Counted from the stretch's first letter, positions 40,510 through 50,092 are shown. The stretch: DNA of 64,000 nucleotides from JAJCYL01 sp963664285 (GCA_963664285.2 CAXXNX010000047.1:124001-188000); one strand, 5' to 3'. The notes: generated by a model not told the origin, from the letters alone. Numbers and translations: made by a program.

Positions 40510-41951
40510 TCGAGTTCTCGCTTTATAGCGCTTAATTTTTCAGCTACGGGTAGATCCTTAAAAAAAGGATCAAGCGGATAACAGCCGGATATCATTCCAT
40601 TTCTTGGTGCCGTTGTACAATCAGAAAAAGTTCTGCATACTTTGTTTCGAGTAAGCGGTTGTCCCTTCAGGATATCCAGTGGCATATCCGGATAGCTCAG
40701 AACCATTCTTCCTAACCCCACAAAATCAGCCATTCCATTCTCTGCTACAGCCTCTGCTACATTGGGTAGCCACTCCTGAAGATAAGAGTAGGCCGATCCA
40801 ACAATGGCCATATTGGGAAAATTCTTCTTGATCTCTCCAGTGATTTTAATCTGTCGGGCAACACCAACCAGGGGATCTTCAGGTGGCAAATAGCCATCTG
40901 AAGGTGGGAAAAGAGCTGGCCGCTGGATATGCGGGACATAATAGGGGCTTCCGGCAGTAATGCACACTAATTCTATACCCAGTTCCTCGAAATATTTGAG
41001 CATTTCGAAAACCTCTGTAAGATCAATACCGGTGCCACGTCCATCACCACCAAATGCGTCCTGATATGAATGATCTAAATTGGCTGGCACACCTACGTCT
41101 TCATCACCTTTTGTAAAAGGAATCCAGTCAAACGCGCTTATCCTTACCGCTACCGGAATATTACTGGTTGCCCGAATACCTTCTACTACTGACCTTAAGA
41201 AATTAAGTCGATTCTTAAGAGATCCGCCATAATTTCCCTTACGATTAAAGGCACTAAGGAACTCGTGACCGAGGTAACCATGGCAGTGCTTGATATCTAC
41301 AAATTGAAACCCTGCATCACTGGCCAGTTGAGCGGCGGTCACAAAGTCTTCAACCAACACATCAATTTCCGAATCCGTCATTAACGGATAGCCGGTTGGA
41401 ATTCCGAATTTTTTATCGAGCAGGGAATGATTATATAAGATCTTGGGCTGACGGACTTTGTCAATGTCGGGCACTGCGAAACGTCCGGAATGGGTCAGTT
41501 GTAGCCCGACCAACAGATCAGAAGATGAGCTAAATTTCTTTTCATGATCAGAAATCAAGTCTTCATACAGAGATTTGAAGGCATCAAGATTCTTATCATT
41601 AATCAGGAGTTGATTAGGATTGGCTCTGCCATCATGTCGAACGGCCACAGCTTCACAACCCCATAACAGCTTAGCCCCGCTAATGGCAAAATGATGCCAC
41701 CTCCGTTTGGTATGTTCGGTAGGCAGACCGTCAAGTGTACCATCCCATCCTTCCATGGGCAGAATGCAAAATCTATTGCCAATTTTTTGACCAGATCTCA
41801 AGGTATATGATTGGCCTAATTGAGAATGACCGGGTTCGCTCAGTTGCTCCTTGAATGGCAAGTTAGCACCAATTGAAGTCATATAGTTGCGGAAATCTTC
41901 AGCCGATTTCAACTGGGCAACCCTGGTATATCTTGGTTTTGATTTGGCCAT
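40506..41951 (-). CDS. NADH:flavin oxidoreductase, Old Yellow Enzyme family
   Basis: This FMN-dependent TIM-barrel enzyme has 481 residues. Family marks include NRFCILPMEGWDG, LQLTHSGRFA, HCHGYLGHEFLSAFNRKGNYGG and FVGLGRMVLSYPDMP. It is longer than the usual 360-370 residues because of an N-terminal extension of about 50 residues and a cysteine-rich C-terminal part (CRTFSDCTTAP, then GMISGCYPLDP) without an iron-sulphur domain. The gene lies between GH88 and SDR with a 2-bp gap and an ATGA overlap. A role in reducing an unsaturated or keto sugar acid is possible, but not shown. Confidence 0.87.
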   Translation of the reverse strand: MAKSKPRYTRVAQLKSAEDFRNYMTSIGANLPFKEQLSEPGHSQLGQSYTLRSGQKIGNRFCILPMEGWDGTLDGLPTEHTKRRWHHFAISGAKLLWGCEAVAVRHDGRANPNQLLINDKNLDAFKSLYEDLISDHEKKFSSSSDLLVGLQLTHSGRFAVPDIDKVRQPKILYNHSLLDKKFGIPTGYPLMTDSEIDVLVEDFVTAAQLASDAGFQFVDIKHCHGYLGHEFLSAFNRKGNYGGSLKNRLNFLRSVVEGIRATSNIPVAVRISAFDWIPFTKGDEDVGVPANLDHSYQDAFGGDGRGTGIDLTEVFEMLKYFEELGIELVCITAGSPYYVPHIQRPALFPPSDGYLPPEDPLVGVARQIKITGEIKKNFPNMAIVGSAYSYLQEWLPNVAEAVAENGMADFVGLGRMVLSYPDMPLDILKGQPLTRNKVCRTFSDCTTAPRNGMISGCYPLDPFFKDLPVAEKLSAIKRELE

Positions 41952-41953
41952 CC

Positions 41954-43336
41954 CTAAAGAGACAAATTGTTGAAAAAAGTGTAATAAGAGTCACCCTCAA
42001 TCACTCTGTCAAGATAAAGTGCTAGCTCTCTGGCGTGATAATCACCCCACATACTGGATTCTCCATTGGGTATCTGGCTGCCATCAGGTACATGGTCCCA
42101 TCCTTTAGGTCGATGATAGATGGAGTGGAGGACCAAACCCTGGTGACCCTGATCGGCACTTAAATAAGGTTCACGGAATAAATTATTAGCTACCGTTAAC
42201 CCGGCAGACCAATACCTATTGGCATCCGCTGAGCCCGTTTGCTTTAAAAAATTCCCAAGACGTAACAAGCCCTGGGCTCCAATCACTGCAGCTGAGCTGT
42301 CAACGGGTTCCCAATCATTAAAGGGATCAGAATCTGCCTGTCGCCAATCGGGCATGTGAACCAGGCCCGGAGCCCCCGTATCCCAATAAGGAATCCCGTC
42401 AAGCGCACTGTTCTCGATATAGAAATCGCAAGTGGCTTTAGCGGCCTTGAGAAACATTTCTTCTATATGTTCTTTACCCCCAATTACTTCAAGTTCCGGT
42501 AAGCTATTTTGACTCTGCATAAATTCCAGTTGCTCTGCGAATCCCAGCATGGCCCAACTTAGGCCTCGGGTCCAGGTGGAGTATCCACTGAATCCCTGTT
42601 GGGTAGAAGGAGAACGATAGTTGCCATCATTGACATTAAAAATTGACTCGTGGGCCGTGCGTCCCCAAACGTCGTAACTGTCACGTTCCCCACCGTAATA
42701 AATGGAAAATTTAGCGGTAGTTAAAGCATGCTGATAAGCTCTTTTTAATAAACTGATCTTTACGTCGTTTTCTCCCGATGAATAATGCTTCAGAAGGTGA
42801 CCGGCGACTAATATTCGTATGGTCCGAATGGTATCAACAAACAACGAGTGCGGACCATTAAATGAATAGATGTAGCCACCACCAGGTGTCTTTGCCCACC
42901 TCTGAGCCTGCACTGACGCTGACATTTTCAGGGCAAGTACACAATATTCCTTAGCCCAATCATCCCGAGACAATTTCTCCTCATTTAATAAGCGAAGAAA
43001 ATTGCCGTAAGTACTTAAGTTGTTGAAGCCATGATCGTGAACACCAAAGTGGCTAAGATGAGGACTCATTTTGTCCCTGATGTGCTTAATGGCAAGATCT
43101 GAGAAATGTTGGTCACCTGTTGCATCAAATTGCAAGAGCTCAGAACCATATTGAAAGCCCTGGGTCCAATCTGTCCAACTTCTTGGCTCATAAGTTCCGT
43201 TCACAGTCACCACTGGTGAGCCGGAAGCACCATCCAATTGAGATGCCAGACTTTTAATTTTACCCGCAGACAAGGACCATAGGTCATTTACTTTTTCCTT
43301 GAGGTCTTCTGGTCTGAGCTGGAGATCTACGTGCAT
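41954..43336 (-). CDS. Glycoside hydrolase family 88-like (unsaturated glucuronyl hydrolase)
   Basis: 460 residues forming an alpha/alpha barrel. Typical segments are SWTDWTQGFQYGSELLQF, HDHGFNNLSTYGN, STWTRGLSWAMLGFAEQL, EPVDSSAAVIGAQGLLRL and SSMWGDYHARELALYLDR. GH88 enzymes hydrate the double bond of unsaturated uronic acids released by polysaccharide lyases. No signal peptide is seen, so it is probably cytoplasmic. It is the first gene of the operon. The promoter region is only about 50 bp and is bounded by IS1380 copy 5, so upstream control may be lost. Confidence 0.87.
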   Translation of the reverse strand: MHVDLQLRPEDLKEKVNDLWSLSAGKIKSLASQLDGASGSPVVTVNGTYEPRSWTDWTQGFQYGSELLQFDATGDQHFSDLAIKHIRDKMSPHLSHFGVHDHGFNNLSTYGNFLRLLNEEKLSRDDWAKEYCVLALKMSASVQAQRWAKTPGGGYIYSFNGPHSLFVDTIRTIRILVAGHLLKHYSSGENDVKISLLKRAYQHALTTAKFSIYYGGERDSYDVWGRTAHESIFNVNDGNYRSPSTQQGFSGYSTWTRGLSWAMLGFAEQLEFMQSQNSLPELEVIGGKEHIEEMFLKAAKATCDFYIENSALDGIPYWDTGAPGLVHMPDWRQADSDPFNDWEPVDSSAAVIGAQGLLRLGNFLKQTGSADANRYWSAGLTVANNLFREPYLSADQGHQGLVLHSIYHRPKGWDHVPDGSQIPNGESSMWGDYHARELALYLDRVIEGDSYYTFFNNLSL

Positions 43337-43420
43337 GGCTTAATTTTAGAAGCAGTGGCTAAATATTACTAACTTAACTACCTGCCTTAACCCGAAAAAT
43401 TCATAGTAGACAATAAAAAA

Positions 43421-43482
43421 CAGGCATAAATTGCTTATATTGAGATAGTTAGACAACAAAATAAGCAATTAATTTATGCCTG
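43421..43482 (+). promoter_or_regulatory. Leader hairpin sequestering the IS1380 transposase start codon
   Basis: The arms CAGGCATAAATTGCTTAT (43421-43438) and ATAAGCAATT-aa-TTTATGCCTG (43461-43482) pair almost perfectly, and the start ATG (43476-43478) lies inside the second arm. The left arm is near the end of the element, so only transcripts that enter from outside would carry both arms and hide the start. The same hairpin is present in all seven copies, for example at 3255-3315, 15957-16017 and 51243-51304. Confidence 0.65.
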
Positions 43483-44792
43483 AATATAAGGAAAAAGATA
43501 CCGTATTTTATCGAGGAAAACAAGCTTTTAAATTTGATTTTTCAGCATCAGCGATTAGCTCAGACGGAGCGATATTGTTAAGTGAAAAAGTAGAGAGAAA
43601 GACTGGTCTATTAAAAAGCTTCGCCGCACTGATTCCTGACTATCGAAACCCCTTTTTTATCGAATACACTTATGAAGAAATGCTTCGCCAACGGGTGTTT
43701 TTAATGATGCAGGGCTATCAGGATTGCAATGACGAACAAAAACTCCGAGAGGATCCGGTGATCCGTAAAGTACTAGATAGCGGATTATGTTCCCAGCCTA
43801 CTTTAAGTCGATTTGAAAACAAGGCCGATCGGAGTCTGATCTACCAGATGAGTCAATGGTTTGTAGACCGTTATGTAGAGGAGTTGAAAGAGAAGACTGG
43901 TCAAATCATCATTGATGTAGATGGTACCGATGACCCTACTCATGGATCCCAACAACTCAGTTTGTATAATGGCTATTATGGACAGACTATGTACCATGAG
44001 TTGTTCTTTAAGGACGGGAACACCGGTCAGGTCATTTTACCAGTACTACGTCCGGGCAATTGTCACTCCAACAAATGGTTTGTGGCCTTATTGAAAAGGA
44101 TTGTCATTAAAATCAGAAAAAAACTGCCCTCAGTAAAGATCCTTATTCGAGCGGATAGTGGCTTTTCAGGAGCATCTTTTTATCGGATAGCTAAGCAGTT
44201 TGACCTTCAATTTTGTTTAGGTATTAGTAGTAATGAAGTTTTAAAGACTTTTACCAAACAGACTATCATTGAAGTAAAAAAGGAATATGCTTCAAAAATC
44301 ATCAAACATCAAGAGTTTGTTGGCCCGTTTACTTACCAGGCCAAAAGCTGGGATCGTTCTGAAAAGCTGTACGCCAAAGTGGAGTCTACCGGAAAAGGAA
44401 TGAATGTCCGTTACTTTGTGAGCAACTTTGAAGCGATGACCGCTCAACAGATTTACTTTGATTTTTATGTCAAGCGAGGTGATGCCAGTGAAAATCGAAT
44501 AAAGGAACTCAAAAACATGACTTATTCCGACCGGCTTTCCTGTCATCGCTACTGGGCCAATTTCATGCGTTTAATCATCGCTACCCTCTGTTATGAAATG
44601 TTCCGGCAGATTAAATTATTAATTGCCAAAACAAAACACCACTTTGCTAAACGATGGCAAGTGGACAATATCCGGCTTTACCTGATGAAGGTTGGGGCGT
44701 GCCTGAAAGAAAGGAAAAGATCATTGACAATACAATTCTCAAGAGCCTTTAGATATCAATACCTGCTGGGCGATTTGCTTACGGTGAACTGA
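43476..44792 (+). CDS. IS1380-family transposase (copy 5, intact)
   Basis: Intact 438-residue transposase, identical to copies 4 and 7, with the D147/D149, D227, E339 active site. Confidence 0.95.
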   Translation: MPEYKEKDTVFYRGKQAFKFDFSASAISSDGAILLSEKVERKTGLLKSFAALIPDYRNPFFIEYTYEEMLRQRVFLMMQGYQDCNDEQKLREDPVIRKVLDSGLCSQPTLSRFENKADRSLIYQMSQWFVDRYVEELKEKTGQIIIDVDGTDDPTHGSQQLSLYNGYYGQTMYHELFFKDGNTGQVILPVLRPGNCHSNKWFVALLKRIVIKIRKKLPSVKILIRADSGFSGASFYRIAKQFDLQFCLGISSNEVLKTFTKQTIIEVKKEYASKIIKHQEFVGPFTYQAKSWDRSEKLYAKVESTGKGMNVRYFVSNFEAMTAQQIYFDFYVKRGDASENRIKELKNMTYSDRLSCHRYWANFMRLIIATLCYEMFRQIKLLIAKTKHHFAKRWQVDNIRLYLMKVGACLKERKRSLTIQFSRAFRYQYLLGDLLTVN

Positions 44793-44997
44793 CCGATCAG
44801 TTAAACAGTTTGGTTTAATCAAAAAAATGTTCTTCCATAAGAACACAATAGAGCTTTGACTGAAAATTGAAAAATTCTAACAAAAAAACGCTCTAATGTC
44901 CTTTGAAATCCAGAAACCTGGTTGATCTTCAAATTAATACATACACTCCAATCAAAAATAGTTAGCAACCCATTATTAATCCCAAAATTGGTGGCCT

Positions 44998-45696
44998 ATG
45001 AATAATGCGGGTTACAACGTCCATCGGTTTCAACAAGACTTTACCAAAGCATTCACTGATATCGTATCCCGTTCTAAGCAGGCTATTCTTTGCGGAGGTA
45101 CTGGTATGTATATCCAAGCAGTGTTGGACCGGTATCAAATGACTTCTGTATCAGACAATCCACAACTGCGGAAACAATTATCGGGCTACTCGAAAGAAGA
45201 TTTGATAAGTAAAGTGGCGACCTATTTGTTCCCAAAAGAATTCAAGCCTGATACTTCATCGAAAAAACGTCTGGTCAGGGCCACAGAAATCGGTGAGTTT
45301 TTAAAATCAAATCCTAAACAGGACACAAAAATGCCCAATTTCGAACCTATCATTTTCGGTCTCGTGTTGGAAAGGAATCTACGACGTCAGTGGATCACCA
45401 AACGGCTAAAGCAACAATTAAAAAACGGACTGATCGAGGAAGTCGAGGCCCTCATCAGACATGGGATTAGCAAAGACCAGCTCAGGTTCTACGGATTGGA
45501 ATACAAATTTGTGACCGACCATTTGGATGGCCTGATTGATCGGGATGAATTATTCGTAAATCTCAATGTAGCCATCCACCAATTTGCCAAAAAACAGATG
45601 ACCTGGTTCAGAAAAATGGAGCGTGAAGGCAACCAAATCAACTGGATTGATGCTCAATTACCCCTCAAAGAAAAGGTTAACCCGCATTATTCATAG
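44998..45696 (+). pseudogene. miaA: tRNA dimethylallyltransferase MiaA, both ends cut by IS1380
   Basis: MiaA transfers a dimethylallyl group to A37 of tRNAs reading UNN codons. The fragment holds the DMAPP and tRNA-binding parts (ILCGGTGMYIQAVLDRY, KKRLVRATEIGEF, FGLVLERNLRRQWI, FYGLEYKFV, QMTWFRKMEREGNQINWID). The N-terminal 70-80 residues with the P-loop are missing. The first five residues (MNNAG) are supplied by the end of IS1380 copy 5, in frame, and the last five (NPHYS) by copy 6. Natural coding sequence covers about 45012-45680. The remaining protein cannot bind its substrate nucleotide normally. Confidence 0.92.
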
Positions 45697-47300
45697 GCCA
45701 CCAATTTTGGGATTAATAATGGGTTGCTAACTATTTTTGATTGGAGTGTATGTATTAATTTGAAGATCAACCAGGTTTCTGGATTTCAAAGGACATTAGA
45801 GCGTTTTTTTGTTAGAATTTTTCAATTTTCAGTCAAAGCTCTATTGTGTTCTTATGGAAGAACATTTTTTTGATTAAACCAAACTGTTTAACTGATCGGT
45901 CAGTTCACCGTAAGCAAATCGCCCAGCAGGTATTGATATCTAAAGGCTCTTGAGAATTGTATTGTCAATGATCTTTTCCTTTCTTTCAGGCACGCCCCAA
46001 CCTTCATCAGGTAAAGCCGGATATTGTCCACTTGCCATCGTTTAGCAAAGTGGTGTTTTGTTTTGGCAATTAATAATTTAATCTGCCGGAACATTTCATA
46101 ACAGAGGGTAGCGATGATTAAACGCATGAAATTGGCCCAGTAGCGATGACAGGAAAGCCGGTCGGAATAAGTCATGTTTTTGAGTTCCTTTATTCGATTT
46201 TCACTGGCATCACCTCGCTTGACATAAAAATCAAAGTAAATCTGTTGAGCGGTCATCGCTTCAAAGTTGCTCACAAAGTAACGGACATTCATTCCTTTTC
46301 CGGTAGACTCCACTTTGGCGTACAGCTTTTCAGAACGATCCCAGCTTTTGGCCTGGTAAGTAAACGGGCCAACAAACTCTTGATGTTTGATGATTTTTGA
46401 AGCATATTCCTTTTTTACTTCAATGATAGTCTGTTTGGTAAAAGTCTTTAAAACTTCATTACTACTAATACCTAAACAAAATTGAAGGTCAAACTGCTTA
46501 GCTATCCGATAAAAAGATGCTCCTGAAAAGCCACTATCCGCTCGAATAAGGATCTTTACTGAGGGCAGTTTTTTTCTGATTTTAATGACAATCCTTTTCA
46601 ATAAGGCCACAAACCATTTGTTGGAGTGACAATTGCCCGGACGTAGTACTGGTAAAATGACCTGACCGGTGTTCCCGTCCTTAAAGAACAACTCATGGTA
46701 CATAGTCTGTCCATAATAGCCATTATACAAACTGAGTTGTTGGGATCCATGAGTAGGGTCATCGGTACCATCTACATCAATGATGATTTGACCAGTCTTC
46801 TCTTTCAACTCCTCTACATAACGGTCTACAAACCATTGACTCATCTGGTAGATCAGACTCCGATCGGCCTTGTTTTCAAATCGACTTAAAGTAGGCTGGG
46901 AACATAATCCGCTATCTAGTACTTTACGGATCACCGGATCCTCTCGGAGTTTTTGTTCGTCATTGCAATCCTGATAGCCCTGCATCATTAAAAACACCCG
47001 TTGGCGAAGCATTTCTTCATAAGTGTATTCGATAAAAAAGGGGTTTCGATAGTCAGGAATCAGTGCGGCGAAGCTTTTTAATAGACCAGTCTTTCTCTCT
47101 ACTTTTTCACTTAACAATATCGCTCCGTCTGAGCTAATCGCTGATGCTGAAAAATCAAATTTAAAAGCTTGTTTTCCTCGAAAAATACGGTATCTTTTTC
47201 CTTATATTCAGGCATAAATTAATTGCTTATTTTGTTGTCTAACTATCTCAATATAAGCAATTTATGCCTGTTTTTTATTGTCTACTATGAATTTTTCGGG
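45681..47300 (-). mobile_element. IS1380-family element, copy 6
   Basis: 1620 bp, in inverted orientation to copy 5. The flanks are TTAA on the miaA side and TTGG on the dnaG side, again not a matching duplication. Together with copy 5 it encloses the miaA fragment in a composite-transposon-like arrangement of 3.9 kb. Confidence 0.93.
45900..47215 (-). pseudogene. IS1380 transposase, frameshifted near the start (copy 6)
   Basis: One base is missing at about 47181 (CTCGAAAAATACGG against CTCGATAAAATACGG in the others, plus an A-run change), which separates the normal start from the remaining 405 residues. The catalytic residues are all within the open part. An internal start at 47117 might still be used, but it would lack the N-terminal domain. 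Confidence 0.88.
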
Positions 47301-47308
47301 TTGGTCAT

Positions 47309-47330
47309 TGTGGATAAGTGCTGTGGATAA
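47309..47330 (-). other. Two perfect DnaA boxes in direct repeat
   Basis: TGTGGATAA at 47309-47317 and 47322-47330 are both exact complements of the consensus TTATCCACA, 13 bp apart start to start. They sit 9 bp from the end of IS1380 copy 6 and about 135 bp upstream of dnaG. They could be the remains of a larger DnaA-binding cluster cut by the element, or a control site for dnaG. Confidence 0.6.
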
Positions 47331-47465
47331 GTTGATTAAAAGTGCATTATTTTCCTGTTCAGCCAATCTTTAATTTAGCTCAATTATTAATCTCATCGTC
47401 ATTCTCTGGGATTCTTCACTTCTTGGTTACGCAATCCGTTCAGAATGGCAGCTTAAATTTAACCA

Positions 47466-49391
47466 ATGCGCCTTAGCCCGGATACCATAGACGAAATACG
47501 TAACCGAGTCGACATCGAGGACATCGTTTCAGATTATGTCAGTCTAAAGCGTAAAGGCAAGGACATGTGGGGCTGCTGTCCCTTTCATAACGAAAAGACA
47601 CCCTCCTTCCATATTCGGCCCGACCAGGGCTTTTATAAATGCTTCGGTTGCGGCAAAGGAGGTGACGCTGTAACCTTCATAATGGAACTGGAAGGGCTGG
47701 GATATGTGGAAGCCATGAGACACCTGGCTCAGCGCTATGGTATTGAAATTGAGGAAGAAGAGCTTTCCCCGGAGCAGGAAGAACAGCAATCAGAACGGGA
47801 AAGTCTTTACATCCTGCTCAATTTTGCCAAGGACTATTTCAAGGATCTCTTGTGGAAACAGGAAGAAGGTATGAAGTTCGGCCTCTCTTACTTCCGGGAA
47901 CGGGGATTCTCAGATGAGACCATCAGAAATTTCGAATTGGGCTACAGCCTTGACCAATGGGACGCCTTCATTAAGGAAGCCAAAAAGATAGGCTATAACC
48001 AGGAATTTATTGATAAAGCCGGCCTCCAGGTAGAAAAGGAGGGCAAGATCTATGACCGTTTCCGAGGCAGGGTGATCTTCCCTATTCACAATACCATGGG
48101 CAAGGTGATCGCATTCACAGCCAGGACACTCAAAGCCCTCACCCATCAACCAAAATATGTCAATTCACCGGAAACAGAAGTTTTCCACAAAAGTCGGGTG
48201 CTCTACGGCCTATATCAAGCCAAGCAAGCAATTCGGCAGGAAGATAACTGTTACCTGGTAGAAGGTCAGACCGATGTTATTTCCATGCATCAGGCCGGAG
48301 TGCCTAATGTAGTAGCCTCATCCGGAACTTCCTTGACGGAAGAGCAGATCAAACTGATCGGTCGATTTACCAAAAATGTGACCGTACTATTTGACGGTGA
48401 TGAAGCCGGGATCAAAGCTTCGCTCCGGGGAATCGATATGATCCTGGAAGGTGACTTAAACGTGAAGGCGGTAGTTTTTCCGGAGGGTGAAGATCCGGAT
48501 AGCTATGCCAGAAATGTCGGTCCTACCGAGTTTAAAAAATTCCTCCAACATGGAGCCCAAGACTTCATCAATTTCAAAGTGGAGCTTTTTGCTAAAGAAT
48601 CAGCTCAAGATCCTCTGAAGAAAGCGGAATCAATCAAAGAGATTGTCGTGAGCATTTCAAAGATACCTGACCCGGTAAAGCGTACAGTATATATTAAAGA
48701 ATGCGGCAAACTGCTTGAAATTAGTGAAGTGGTGCTGATCACCGAGTTGAACAAACTGATTCTCCTGGCCAATCGTAAAAAACTCAAGAAAGACAAACCG
48801 GCATTCCTGCCTGATGAGGTATTACAAGACCCTGAATCGGATACATCGCTCAAACTCAACCTGGAAGAGATCATACATTTACAGGAGAAAGAGAGTATCC
48901 GATTATTACTAAATTATGCAGATCAAATGCTTGAGGGTACTGGGTTTGATGTACAATTGGCCGAGTATTTCTTCCGTGAGGTAGATGATGTCACTTTCAC
49001 CCATCCACTTTATAAGCAGGTTATTGATGAATTCAAAGATGCTTTGGAAAAAGAAACAGTCCTTAGCTCCAAACACTTCTTGCACCATAACAATGAAGAG
49101 ATCCGGGAACTTACAATTGACCTGGTAAGCCGCAAGTATGAAGTGAGCGAAAACTGGGAGAAGAAATATCACATACTGATCAAAGAAGAACTTGAAGTGT
49201 TAAAAGATGCTTCCTTCACCAACATTCTCAGGTTAAAGTTTCGTATAGTTCAGAAGATGATCCGCGACAATATGGCAAAGATGAAAGCCCAGGAAAGTTC
49301 TGAGTTACAGGAAAAATTCATGAAACGCCATCAGCATCTCAAAAAGATTGAAATGGGGATTGCAGAGGTGCTGGGGAATGTGACGGTGTGA
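47466..49391 (+). CDS. dnaG: DNA primase
   Basis: DnaG makes RNA primers for replication. The 641-residue protein has the CHC2 zinc ribbon C38-x2-H41-x17-C59-x2-C62, the TOPRIM core with E266 in LVEGQTD and D310/D312 in FDGDEAG, and a C-terminal helicase-binding-like helical domain. The length is standard for Bacteroidota. It is the first gene after the IS1380 joint and the frame is intact. The start ATG follows a typical A/T-rich leader. Confidence 0.97.
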   Translation: MRLSPDTIDEIRNRVDIEDIVSDYVSLKRKGKDMWGCCPFHNEKTPSFHIRPDQGFYKCFGCGKGGDAVTFIMELEGLGYVEAMRHLAQRYGIEIEEEELSPEQEEQQSERESLYILLNFAKDYFKDLLWKQEEGMKFGLSYFRERGFSDETIRNFELGYSLDQWDAFIKEAKKIGYNQEFIDKAGLQVEKEGKIYDRFRGRVIFPIHNTMGKVIAFTARTLKALTHQPKYVNSPETEVFHKSRVLYGLYQAKQAIRQEDNCYLVEGQTDVISMHQAGVPNVVASSGTSLTEEQIKLIGRFTKNVTVLFDGDEAGIKASLRGIDMILEGDLNVKAVVFPEGEDPDSYARNVGPTEFKKFLQHGAQDFINFKVELFAKESAQDPLKKAESIKEIVVSISKIPDPVKRTVYIKECGKLLEISEVVLITELNKLILLANRKKLKKDKPAFLPDEVLQDPESDTSLKLNLEEIIHLQEKESIRLLLNYADQMLEGTGFDVQLAEYFFREVDDVTFTHPLYKQVIDEFKDALEKETVLSSKHFLHHNNEEIRELTIDLVSRKYEVSENWEKKYHILIKEELEVLKDASFTNILRLKFRIVQKMIRDNMAKMKAQESSELQEKFMKRHQHLKKIEMGIAEVLGNVTV

Positions 49392-49432
49392 TCCCGGCAC
49401 CATCAATTTTTAACATCTGTAGATCCGAAAAA

Positions 49433-49464
49433 TTTGTGACTTTCTGATGTTGATAATAACTTTA
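49433..49464 (+). promoter_or_regulatory. Bacteroidota-type promoter of the bactofilin gene
   Basis: TTTG (49433-49436) and TAACTTTA (49457-49464), 20 bp apart, fit the Bacteroidota -33/-7 pair TTTG and TAnnTTTG with one mismatch. It would start transcription about 15 bp before the gene. Confidence 0.5.
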
Positions 49465-49486
49465 CGCGCTCAATAGCAATCCAGAC

Positions 49487-49912
49487 ATGAAGTTTAACAA
49501 CCGAGAACAAATGAACGAAGAGGAACTCAACGGTGCCAAAAACATAATAGGTAAGGGAACGACCTTGCAGGGAGACCTGGAAACTTTCGGAAACATACGC
49601 CTTGAAGGCAAGATGATAGGCAATCTTAAGACCAAGTTAAAACTCATTGTTGGGCACTCATCTGAAGTAGAAGGAAGTGTTATTGCTCAAAATGCAGATG
49701 TCGAAGGTCAAATTACCGGGAACATCGAAGTTTCTGAAGTACTTACCCTTAAAAGCAGTGCAGTTATCAACGGGGATATATTGACCAACAAATTAGTTGT
49801 AGAGTCCGGCGCTGTATTTAATGGTGGATGCAAAATGGGTATTTCTATGAAAGAAATCAAAATAGGTGGAAACCAGACCGAAGAGCTAGTCGTCCTCAAA
49901 GCCCAGTCTTAA
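49487..49912 (+). CDS. Bactofilin (polymer-forming cytoskeletal protein)
   Basis: A 141-residue protein with a right-handed beta-helix of short hydrophobic repeats (GNIRLEGKMIGNLK, GSVIAQNADVEGQI, GNIEVSEVLTLKSSAVINGDI) typical of bactofilins, which polymerise without nucleotide into membrane-bound filaments that affect shape or surface appendages. The N-terminal tail of about 25 residues is hydrophilic. An alternative start lies at 49511. The length is usual. Confidence 0.9.
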   Translation: MKFNNREQMNEEELNGAKNIIGKGTTLQGDLETFGNIRLEGKMIGNLKTKLKLIVGHSSEVEGSVIAQNADVEGQITGNIEVSEVLTLKSSAVINGDILTNKLVVESGAVFNGGCKMGISMKEIKIGGNQTEELVVLKAQS

Positions 49913-50011
49913 AAAACCAATTTAACCCAAAGAAATTGCCAAATACTTGGAGAATGGTCTAATTACTAAAGCATTCTGTCAACCTCAGCGAGTGTATTGG
50001 TGACAATACAG

Positions 50012-50092
50012 TTAAACCCGGAATTGTCATTAGGAATTTACTGCGCAACTTAGACTGCTCGCTACAAAGTCCAATGACAATTCCAGGTTAAA
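50012..50092. repeat. Long imperfect inverted repeat, REP- or MITE-like
   Basis: The arms TTAAACCCGGAATTGTCATT (left) and AATGACAATTCCAGGTTAA (right) pair over about 20 bp. The loop is of about 35-40 bp with short internal complementarity (GCGCAACTTAGACTGCTCGC). It lies in the 485-bp space between the bactofilin and outer-membrane protein genes. It has no T-run, so a terminator is less likely than a mobile or structured repeat. Confidence 0.55.

Larger units (their letters stand above)
43391..45011 (+). mobile_element. IS1380-family element, copy 5 (intact)
   Basis: 1621 bp. Outside the CCCG/CGGG ends the flanks are TTAA on the left but TTAC on the right, so the two sides do not match as a target duplication. 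The right end runs directly into the coding sequence of miaA. It forms an inverted pair with copy 6. Confidence 0.94.
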
